From positions 1 to 23,115 of the IMG/VR virus record IMGVR_UViG_3300039159_000349: a DNA stretch of 23,115 bases; one strand, 5' to 3'. The stretch comes from a virus. A program made the translations under genes and the position numbers. The notes under the pieces are model-generated. The model searched no databases. It saw only the letters and a program-made list of their open reading frames with translations, and was not told where the DNA came from. Below, in pieces: positions 1 to 6,807 of this stretch; position 1 is the stretch's first letter; each line of letters opens with the position of its first letter.

Positions 1-400
1 TTCCCTGCGCCCCCGTGCCGCCCGTGGTGCTGCTGATCGTGCTGTTGTTGATGAAAACAACCCCACCGGGGAACGAGCCGTTGATGATGAGCGCCGGGTT
101 GCCCGTCACGCCGCCTGTGTTGGTGGCTTGCACAGGCGCAGACTGATCCCAACCAGCGGCCACCGCGAGCGTGCGCAGGTTCAAGTTCGAGCCACCCGCA
201 AAGGAAAACGCGAAGATGCGAACCGCGTTGTAAAAGTTGCCCAGGCTGATCGCGCCAGACGTGGGTACACTATTGTTCGCTGCGACATTGGGCACCCGGG
301 CGCCGCCCCGGTAAAACTCAGAGAGACTGTGCGGTGCGCCGTCAACAAACTCGGTGGCGAGGTTGGCGAGGCTAATCTGACCAGAGCCTTGAAGTGGCAT
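1..400 (-). CDS. phage tail adhesin-like protein, 3' part cut by window edge
   Basis: The reading frame starts at ATG 400-398 and stays open to the left edge, giving at least 133 residues. It is too short of a complete gene to appear as a closed ORF. It begins MPLQGSGQISLANLATEFVD and continues with SLGNFYNAVRIF, the pattern of small phage adhesins that begin MPLxGSGQIS and end the first module with a SLxxFY motif; the later part is rich in Gly, Asn, Ser and Thr. A GGAGG sequence lies 9 bases before the ATG, inside the last codons of the upstream tail fibre, whose TGA ends one base before this start. It is probably a distal receptor-binding or adhesin subunit acting with that fibre. Base composition is clearly GC-richer (60-70% in two 60-base samples) than the replication genes on the right. 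The family call comes from the N-terminal motif and context; the remainder lies outside the window. Confidence 0.75.
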   Translation of the reverse strand, partial: MPLQGSGQISLANLATEFVDGAPHSLSEFYRGGARVPNVAANNSVPTSGAISLGNFYNAVRIFAFSFAGGSNLNLRTLAVAAGWDQSAPVQATNTGGVTGNPALIINGSFPGGVVFINNSTISSTTGGTGAQG

Positions 401-401
401 A

Positions 402-2444
402 TCAGCGAGCCTCCAATTCTTTGACGCGGGCTGTCAACTCTTTGATCGCCTCGATCATCAACCCCATCATGTTTCCGTAGGCTACCGACAGCGTTTCGCC
501 GTCATCCATCACCGCTTCGGGCAACACCTTTTGCAGCTCCTGCGCGATCACACCCGTTTGGCGTTCGCCGGTGTCGATCCGGGTGTAGGTGTAGCCGTTG
601 AGTTGATTGACCTTCGCCAGCGCGTCGGTAATCTTGGTGATATCGGTCTTCAGGCGGATGTCTGAGAAGGCAGTGACGTTGCCGCTGGCGGTGAGATTGC
701 TGGACGTGTCGATCGACAAATAAATCGTGTTTGGGATGCCGTTTCCAGAGGTAGAGGCAAGCCGGGTTGAGCCTGCCTGGACATACCAAGCAGATGCGAT
801 CGTGCCAGGTAGGTGCATCTCGACCATCGGCGTGGTCGCGTTGCTGATGCTCAGCCGGTTGCTGGTGAGGTTCACCACATCGGAAAACGTCTTAACGCCC
901 CCGATGGTCTGAGTGCCCGTCGTGTAGACGCCATTTGTCACGGTGGCCGCGTTGCCGGTGGTGCTCTGGTTCCACGTGGGCACGCCGCCGGTGAGCCCGC
1001 TGTAGGCCATGTTGGTGGCGGTCGCAGCATTTCCAGTGATGCTTGCTACAATCGGACTAGAGAACGTCTTTATTCCTGCGATCGTCTGATCACCAGTCGT
1101 GTATACACCATTAGTAACAGTAGCAGCATTGCCGGTGGTGTTATTGGCCAGAGTACCTACTACGTTGGCAGCAGTCAGATTGGTAAGCAAGGCCGCATCG
1201 TTAGATACCACATAGGTATCGGCCGATGTTTTCCGAAGAATACCGAGTGTTCCACCCGTCATTGCCGCGGCCAGGTTAGTAAGAGCCGGGCCCACCGTAG
1301 TATCGATCGTGGTGTTGGTGGTCGAGTTTGCCGAGTAGGCGCCACTCATAGAGATACCAAATGTGGTGTTGGTGGCGCCGGCGACCGGAGCAGGCACAGT
1401 TAGGGCTGCATCATTGATTGTGGTCGTATCAACTGTGAAGGTATCAGTACCGGTTTTCCTCAGGAAACCAGAAGTCGCACCACTCATGATGGTGGCTAGA
1501 CCGGAGATTGCAGGGCCCACCACGACATTCACAGTTACGTTGCTATTCGAGTTTGCCGAGTAGGCACCCGAGAAGTTTGTTACAACCGAGGTTCCTGTGG
1601 CGCCAGCCGTGGTCACAGCAGCGCCCAGCGTACCGTTATTTGCGGTGGGGATGAAAACTTCGTTCCAAACAGGGGCGGCCGCCCCACCACCGGACTGCAG
1701 GAACTGGCCCGCGTTGCCGTTGGGGAGTCGAGTTGTTACACCAGCCGCGCTCTGATACAGGATCTGCCCACCCGCGCCGCCAGTCATATTTGTAGCCGAT
1801 GCTGCAGTGATGTTCCACGAGCCCGACGCGCCGGTGCCGGTTAGAGTCGGCGCGTAGATTCCAAAGTTACTCGAGTCGATCATCTGCTTCCAGGAACCGA
1901 ATGCCGTCAATGCACTGCCCGAGCCGCGAAGCCAGAGATTGTTGTTGTCGGTGAAGCCTAGCTGCCGAGTTCCACCGCCGGTCGCGTCCGAGAATTGCTG
2001 GAAGGAAAGAACTCCGTGCAGTGTGCCGCCGTCATTCAACCCGTCCGTGGTGTTGGACTTCAAGTCTGCCCGAATCCCAACGCCAGCGCCTGGTGTGTTA
2101 TCAACCGCTCTGGTATCACGGGAAGTAAGAATCAGAGTAGAGCCAGAGGTAACAGCCGCGGAAACACTCTTTGCCGAGTCAGCAGTGTTATCCGCATTGC
2201 CCAGGCCCACCATAGATTTTGTGATACCCACAACCGTGCCCGTGAAAGTTGGGCTAGCAGTGTTCGCCTTGGTACCGACAGTCGTGGTAAGATTGCCCAG
2301 GTTCGTGACGGTAGTTTCTAGACTATCGTTGATAGATCTAAAGTTACCGTCAATTTCTGGGTTCGTTAGAGGTGCATTATTAGCAGTCGTGGCGGTCGGA
2401 GCCACGGGAGTAGTGGTGTTGCCTCTAAATTTTACAAATGCCAT
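402..2444 (-). CDS. tail fibre protein with C-terminal S74 intramolecular chaperone domain
   Basis: This 680-residue protein has three parts. The N-terminus (NNAPLTNPEIDGNFRSIN) is the usual start of fibre proteins that attach to a baseplate. The middle, about residues 100-560, is a Gly/Thr/Asn/Ala-rich shaft containing two diverged copies of a module of about 60 residues (SGAYSAN...VGPA...LRKT) and two copies of NAATVTNGVYTTG..TI.G.KTF. The last 87 residues, from about 594, are a Peptidase_S74-type chaperone: SDIRLKTDI carries the expected Ser-Lys pair (S594, K599), followed by TGVIAQELQKVLPEAV and a final helix. In this family the domain drives trimerisation and usually cuts itself off. AGGGAAA lies just before the ATG, which follows the upstream gene by 22 bases. 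GC content varies in patches, highest around 402-1020 and 1660-2060. It is the likely host-recognition fibre; the receptor is unknown. Confidence 0.9.
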   Translation of the reverse strand: MAFVKFRGNTTTPVAPTATTANNAPLTNPEIDGNFRSINDSLETTVTNLGNLTTTVGTKANTASPTFTGTVVGITKSMVGLGNADNTADSAKSVSAAVTSGSTLILTSRDTRAVDNTPGAGVGIRADLKSNTTDGLNDGGTLHGVLSFQQFSDATGGGTRQLGFTDNNNLWLRGSGSALTAFGSWKQMIDSSNFGIYAPTLTGTGASGSWNITAASATNMTGGAGGQILYQSAAGVTTRLPNGNAGQFLQSGGGAAAPVWNEVFIPTANNGTLGAAVTTAGATGTSVVTNFSGAYSANSNSNVTVNVVVGPAISGLATIMSGATSGFLRKTGTDTFTVDTTTINDAALTVPAPVAGATNTTFGISMSGAYSANSTTNTTIDTTVGPALTNLAAAMTGGTLGILRKTSADTYVVSNDAALLTNLTAANVVGTLANNTTGNAATVTNGVYTTGDQTIAGIKTFSSPIVASITGNAATATNMAYSGLTGGVPTWNQSTTGNAATVTNGVYTTGTQTIGGVKTFSDVVNLTSNRLSISNATTPMVEMHLPGTIASAWYVQAGSTRLASTSGNGIPNTIYLSIDTSSNLTASGNVTAFSDIRLKTDITKITDALAKVNQLNGYTYTRIDTGERQTGVIAQELQKVLPEAVMDDGETLSVAYGNMMGLMIEAIKELTARVKELEAR

Positions 2445-2466
2445 GGTGTTTCCCTAGGGGCTGTTA

Positions 2467-2919
2467 TTAGGCAGCGTTGATCGTTACAGTCCAAGTGATG
2501 GAAACTGTATCCAAAGCACCCTTTGTTACCACACCGAAGACTGTTCGACACAGCATGTTACCAGCGGAAGCAGCATCAAAGATACCGGCTTCAGTCAGAA
2601 CACCAGTACCAAAACCAGGGGTGTAGGTAGTCTGATAGGTAACTGTGTTTGCGCTCACTGTGGAAGAGTTGAATGCCTGACGCCGAATCTCGGTGCCAAG
2701 TCCCAGGTTACCAGCTACTGGAGCCACGGCCCCAGTACCCACGGCCATGTGGGACATGACCCCGGCAGCGTTCGAGAGAATACGGGAGGCCATATAGTTC
2801 AAGCCAGTTGTTACTACCAGGTTGGGAATATGTTTTTCCTCGACCAGGTTCATTTTCTCGTCATAACGGCGCACAAACAAATCACCCGTGGCCTTTGTTT
2901 TTTCAGTTACGTTTCCCAT
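2467..2919 (-). CDS. small tail fibre-like structural protein
   Basis: The longest frame opens at 2973, but ATG 2919-2917 is the better start: AAAGGAAA lies just before it, and the earlier start would sit inside the upstream gene. The resulting 150-residue protein begins MGNVTEKTKATGDLFVRR. It contains HMAVGTGAVAPVAG, LGTEIRRQAF, LTEAGIFDAAS and a final TVSITWTVTINAA. This is the pattern of small phage fibre or collar proteins with the HxAVGTG, LTExGIF and (I/V)TWT(V/I) signatures. It sits between the large baseplate protein and the S74 tail fibre, so it may be a connector or a fibre-tip subunit. Transcription may come partly from an exact TATAAATA box at 3068-3061 within the upstream gene. 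The role is inferred from pattern and position. Confidence 0.75.
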   Translation of the reverse strand: MGNVTEKTKATGDLFVRRYDEKMNLVEEKHIPNLVVTTGLNYMASRILSNAAGVMSHMAVGTGAVAPVAGNLGLGTEIRRQAFNSSTVSANTVTYQTTYTPGFGTGVLTEAGIFDAASAGNMLCRTVFGVVTKGALDTVSITWTVTINAA

Positions 2920-2929
2920 TTTATTTCCT

Positions 2930-4594
2930 TTACCAGTTTCTGGTGATTGTTGTTGAGCCTGTTGCATATGCATCCTCTATCAAGATGCCAGCAAAATATG
3001 ATGGATCTGATATTCCATAATCTTGACCTGTGATAAGAATCAACTGCCCTGTATCAGAACTATTTATATTGTCATTTATAGTTTTTGCTGCAGCAAAAAC
3101 TGTGGTCTCGGTCGGTATGGCAATCTCTGATTTTGCCAATGTGCTCTGATGTGCCCACGTATCCACACCACTTGATAGATCGGATTTTGCCAATGTGCTC
3201 TGATGTGTCCACGTATCCACACCACTTGATAGATCGGATTTTGGCAGGGTAGTATTATGCGACCATGTATCGGGGGCAAGTAAAATCTCCGGTTTATTCA
3301 GAAGCGTATTATGCACCCATGTATCCGAGGAATTTACTCGCTCTTGGAAAAGTAGCAAGAATTCACGTACTGCATCTCTCAGTGTCGGGAATATCTGGAA
3401 CTTGTTCTGCAAGTCATATTGACCCCAGAGTGCCATACCGTCTGGGTGCAGTAGCGTCATAACCGCATTTTTATATGAGGCCAGCTGTTCGTCCAACCGA
3501 AGCACATACGAGCCAGTCTGGTAATAGTTGCCGTCCTGAAGCTTGATATCATCCGATAGAAAACCATTTGTGGCAGAATAGAACCCGCGGAATCGCATCA
3601 ACGGGCCAACATCAATCCGCACGAATGCATCACCAATCTGGTAACCAGGATTATAGCCCAGATTCGTGAAATCACCCGGTGTATTAGAAGTGAAGTAGGC
3701 CTCTCGGAGTTGAGGTCGTATTGCCGCATACTTGGGGACATTGATACCGTTGCCCAGTGCGATAATGTCGAACTTTGAGATACGGCTTTGGTCTGCCGGA
3801 TCCATTGCTGTAATCCGGATGATACTATTCTTTGCCTCAGGGCCTGCGCCCGGAATAATAAATGCGACGCCGGCAAAGAAACCTTGTTTATTATTCAGAG
3901 TTAGAATAGCCTGCCCCGGGCCACCATTGATAACTTCTCCCCCGGATACAGTGTTGATAACAACACCCGGGATGGTGATCCCGCCCGAAGTAGTAAAGGA
4001 GAAGATATCACCGGTGTCGATCGTGGCTTTGTATGAACGATCAAGGAAGATATCGTACACCGTGTTGGTGATTTTCTTCACGTTGGTCGAGAGGAAACTA
4101 GAGCCCATATCATCCCTATCCTTCTTGAGAATGAATCTGTTACCCTGGATTACAGCTACCTCTAGCAAATCAGTCACGGGCCCGGAAACTTTGACTCGAA
4201 TGGAAACTTCTTGAATCCATCTGCCATCCGAGGCCCTGAGAATACTATTGCCCGGGTAGATTAAATCGACCGACTTTCCAAACATGGCCCGCATCAGGAA
4301 CTTAAACGAGTCCTCGGAACCACGGGAGAGATAGAACTGCTTTGCAACCTTCAGAAATTCCTCATCAGATACTTGGCCAAAGCTCGGCACATTCTTCGCG
4401 AGTTCTGATTTTAGCTCATCAATAAAACGATTCAATGATGCATCAATATTCCGGAGGTTATCCACTCTCCCGCTCTCGGTTGATTCCAAGTACTGATAGT
4501 ACTTCTCCATGAACGTGATGAGCATTGGAAACTCTTCACGATACATCTCGGGGAACTGCCCCGCGAGGAATAGATCAAGTGTTGGATTTTCCAT
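2930..4594 (-). CDS. large baseplate/tail structural protein with C-terminal Trp repeats
   Basis: This 554-residue protein begins with MENPTLDLFLAGQFPEMY and has a helical N-terminal part (FPMLITFMEKYYQYLES, then FLKVAKQFYLSRGSEDSFKF) leading to YPGNSILRASDGRWIQE. That N-terminal architecture is widespread in baseplate-cluster proteins of T4-superfamily phages far from T4, often annotated as wedge or tail-fibre-anchoring proteins. I cannot match it to T4 gp7, gp8 or gp10. The middle is beta-rich with many Gly and Ile. From about residue 423 there are four tandem copies of an 18-residue unit whose consensus is DTWxHxxTLxKSDLSSGV; the best two copies are nearly identical at DNA level. The start overlaps the gp6 stop (TAATG). 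Position between gp6 and the fibre genes suggests it joins wedges to fibres; that role is inference. Confidence 0.75.
   Translation of the reverse strand: MENPTLDLFLAGQFPEMYREEFPMLITFMEKYYQYLESTESGRVDNLRNIDASLNRFIDELKSELAKNVPSFGQVSDEEFLKVAKQFYLSRGSEDSFKFLMRAMFGKSVDLIYPGNSILRASDGRWIQEVSIRVKVSGPVTDLLEVAVIQGNRFILKKDRDDMGSSFLSTNVKKITNTVYDIFLDRSYKATIDTGDIFSFTTSGGITIPGVVINTVSGGEVINGGPGQAILTLNNKQGFFAGVAFIIPGAGPEAKNSIIRITAMDPADQSRISKFDIIALGNGINVPKYAAIRPQLREAYFTSNTPGDFTNLGYNPGYQIGDAFVRIDVGPLMRFRGFYSATNGFLSDDIKLQDGNYYQTGSYVLRLDEQLASYKNAVMTLLHPDGMALWGQYDLQNKFQIFPTLRDAVREFLLLFQERVNSSDTWVHNTLLNKPEILLAPDTWSHNTTLPKSDLSSGVDTWTHQSTLAKSDLSSGVDTWAHQSTLAKSEIAIPTETTVFAAAKTINDNINSSDTGQLILITGQDYGISDPSYFAGILIEDAYATGSTTITRNW
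3061..3068 (-). promoter_or_regulatory. candidate T4-type late promoter inside the large baseplate gene
   Basis: The minus strand reads TATAAATA exactly, the T4 late -10 consensus, with a near match (CTATAAATG) 14 bases upstream. It lies in the 3' end of the large baseplate gene, about 140 bases before the start of the small fibre-like gene at 2919, and could add late transcription for the fibre and adhesin genes. It overlaps coding sequence, so chance occurrence is possible. Confidence 0.4.
3129..3236. repeat. two near-identical tandem 54-bp repeats, in frame
   Basis: Copies at 3129-3182 and 3183-3236 differ at one position that I can see (gtgcccacg versus gtgtccacg). Because 54 is a multiple of 3, each copy adds 18 residues (about DTWTHQSTLAKSDLSSGV) to the large baseplate protein. 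Two further copies, at about 3075-3128 and 3237-3310, match at protein level but have diverged in DNA, so the inner pair looks like a recent duplication. Confidence 0.9.
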
Positions 4595-6408
4595 TATCGG
4601 GCAGTAAAGGTGAAGTTGGCCCCGCCGGTACCAATACCAGCAGCGATTTTATCAGAGATCGCGGTGATCTTCAAGATATCATTCCTGATTCCCACGATAA
4701 GGTTCTTATTACTTACCACATCATTACTCTCTGGCACAAACACGAATTCCAAAACTGGATCATACAGAGAGGTTATCGTGAGCGATGGAATATTCCATGA
4801 GCCAGTAGTATAGTTTATAGTACCGATATCCCTGATGAATAATGGAGTACCCAATGCATCTTCAGAGTATAGCTTGAGAATACCATTGCCATCATCCGAG
4901 ATATAGGTGCGGGATGTACTCAGTGTATTGAAGAATCTGGACGTATAAAAGGAACCGCCCCCAACTTTTTTATCGATTGGATTGGTATGTGTCATCAAGT
5001 AGCCCACATTCACATTGTAGGTGGGTTGTACAGGCACCCGAACCCGAAGCGACATGGAGTTAGAGGTGATCGCATTATCCGAGTTATCCACAAGAGCAGA
5101 AACCTTGGAAAAACGGAACACCGAGTCAAATTTGTTCAGTGTGCTCGAGTAAGAGATAAGAGCATTTCGCACAATATTCTCAAGCTCGCCCCCGGTCCAA
5201 CGACTGATATTCTCGTTGTAGTACACATTACAAAGAAGCTCGATGTTCAAATACTCTGGATCCACGAACTCGGGTACCACGGTAACCACACCGCGTCTTA
5301 GCAAAAGGCTGCCCAACATGGATTCTTTTTCCGCGGGGTCAAAGACTTCCCGGTTGAAGGGCTTCGCGGCAATAAAGATCTTTCCGAAGACCGGCGGTAC
5401 ATTATCTTGCCCGCCCCATGCGTGAACCGATTCAATGTTGGGATAGAACTGTTGTAGAATGGTCTCATAATCCAGAGCCGTTACAGCCCGATTCTGTGTT
5501 ACCCAGGCCCTGGGTGCGTTGAATCGAATCGACTCGATATCTTCTGATTCCCGCCCACCTCGCGCTGGTTGCACGGTACCAACGGTGACGGTAAAGGGGG
5601 AGGAGAAGGAGCTATACATCACGAAACTAGATGCGCCATTGGCTGCTTCCCCGGCCGAGACTCGATAGGAAATATCTACTACATTGCCGTTAACAGGAGC
5701 CACACCGAGCACGCCATTGCCAAAATACACCTCGAACAAGAGATCTTCTCTTTGCTTGATAAAGAAGTAGTAATCATTGTCGGTGAGACGGAGCATATCT
5801 TCTGCATAGAAGAAACGATTCACAATACTCGAGGAAGCATTGTCGGACACGAGAACCTCAAAGGTAGTAGTATCCACATTGGCATTCGGGATCACATACT
5901 TTGAAGTATTGGTGACGGTATAGGCCACACTTGAAAGGCTACCTTCCACAAGTTCCACATTCCCGAACACAAAATTTCCGGTGGTCAAGTTGCGAGTCGC
6001 TGTGTAGTTTGAAAGGGGCTGGAAGGTGTAATTCTTATCACCAACTACGGCCTGAAATACGGTACCTTTGGCCAAAGCAAGAGTCTGCAGATTTGATCCA
6101 GCCGGTGGTGTCACAGTTACAGTAACAATTGCCTTGGCAGAGATAACAGACTTTGCTGTATAGCCCAGGGATTTGGCCAGGGATACCACAGAAGCCTTCT
6201 TGGACGCGGAATCAATAAAGCTCTCGTTTATTGCCAGATTGGTATACAAGAGATTGTAGTGGGTGTTGTAGGCCAGGAGATCGATCAGAACTGTAAGAGC
6301 AGAACCCTCGAAGTCGTAGGAGTCGAACTCACTTTGGCCCTGAAGAAAAGTCTTCAGATTGGCTTTGATCTCATCAAAGGAAAGACCGTCGGTTTGGATT
6401 TGCTTCAT
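4594..6408 (-). CDS. gp6: baseplate wedge protein gp6
   Basis: A 604-residue protein matching the gp6/baseplate J-like family in length and pattern. The N-terminus (MKQIQTDGLSFDEIKANLKT, then FLQGQSEFDSYDFEGSALTV) and LLAYNTHYNLLYTNLAINES are typical of this family, as is the central GGRESEDIESIRFNAPRAW followed by RAVTALDYETILQQFYPNIE. In T4, gp6 dimers form the inner ring that holds the six wedges together and change shape when the sheath contracts. The start overlaps the gp25 stop (ATGA) and the stop overlaps the next start (TAATG), so gp25, gp6 and the large baseplate protein are translationally coupled. Gene order gp25 then gp6 is common in contractile-tail systems. No odd features were seen. 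Confidence 0.93.
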   Translation of the reverse strand: MKQIQTDGLSFDEIKANLKTFLQGQSEFDSYDFEGSALTVLIDLLAYNTHYNLLYTNLAINESFIDSASKKASVVSLAKSLGYTAKSVISAKAIVTVTVTPPAGSNLQTLALAKGTVFQAVVGDKNYTFQPLSNYTATRNLTTGNFVFGNVELVEGSLSSVAYTVTNTSKYVIPNANVDTTTFEVLVSDNASSSIVNRFFYAEDMLRLTDNDYYFFIKQREDLLFEVYFGNGVLGVAPVNGNVVDISYRVSAGEAANGASSFVMYSSFSSPFTVTVGTVQPARGGRESEDIESIRFNAPRAWVTQNRAVTALDYETILQQFYPNIESVHAWGGQDNVPPVFGKIFIAAKPFNREVFDPAEKESMLGSLLLRRGVVTVVPEFVDPEYLNIELLCNVYYNENISRWTGGELENIVRNALISYSSTLNKFDSVFRFSKVSALVDNSDNAITSNSMSLRVRVPVQPTYNVNVGYLMTHTNPIDKKVGGGSFYTSRFFNTLSTSRTYISDDGNGILKLYSEDALGTPLFIRDIGTINYTTGSWNIPSLTITSLYDPVLEFVFVPESNDVVSNKNLIVGIRNDILKITAISDKIAAGIGTGGANFTFTAR

Positions 6409-6797
6409 CGTACTCTCTCTAATGTGATGCCCACTTCAAGTGGTTTCTCTGTGTTCTTAATGCGGAATACAACTGTGATATACACGCGATTATTGTCGGG
6501 AACCGGGGCCACGTCCACATTGAGAACGTCGATCCTGGGTTCATAGTTAGTCAAAACCTGTGTGATCGACTCAGTCATTGTGAGAACAAACATGTCATCC
6601 ATGTTGTCGAACAATAGCCTCTTGACAGGTGTTCCAATTTCGGGGTGAAATAATCTCTCGTAGTAGGAAGTCATGACCAGACTGCGTACCGCAAACTTGA
6701 TAGCCCTATCGTTGGTCCTGACAGAGACGTCTCCGGTATTCGGATTTGCCTCGAATAGTGCGTCAATGTCGGTAAAGGTACGGGTGAGTCGTGTCAT
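6405..6797 (-). CDS. gp25: baseplate wedge protein gp25
   Basis: A 130-residue protein of the GPW/gp25 family; length agrees with T4 gp25 (132). Visible family features are TNDRAIKFAVRSLVMTSYYERLFHPEIGTPV near the N-terminus (quoted in parts: TNDRAIKFAVRSL, ERLFHPEIGTPV), then FDNMDDMF and the NYEPRIDVLNVDVAP strand segment. In T4 it is a wedge component contacting gp6 and gp53 and resembles the sheath-initiating part of type VI secretion baseplates. The ATG lies 10 bases after the gp5 stop, and its own stop overlaps the gp6 start. The E-P-R-I motif used to nucleate the wedge is present (EPRIDV). Confidence 0.94.
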   Translation of the reverse strand: MTRLTRTFTDIDALFEANPNTGDVSVRTNDRAIKFAVRSLVMTSYYERLFHPEIGTPVKRLLFDNMDDMFVLTMTESITQVLTNYEPRIDVLNVDVAPVPDNNRVYITVVFRIKNTEKPLEVGITLERVR

Positions 6798-6807
6798 ATC
6801 TGCTTAT

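Noticed and set aside
128-424. 98-residue plus-strand frame at the left edge
   Set aside because: It is the antisense shadow of the minus-strand adhesin, which has a recognisable N-terminus, a GGAGG site and tight spacing to the fibre gene.
3075-3310. CRISPR-like array from regularly spaced repeats
   Set aside because: Repeats are directly adjacent without spacers, are in frame and encode a protein repeat.
3732-4214. 160-residue plus-strand frame with hydrophobic stretches
   Set aside because: Antisense to the large baseplate gene, no signals, composition expected from a reversed beta-rich coding sequence.
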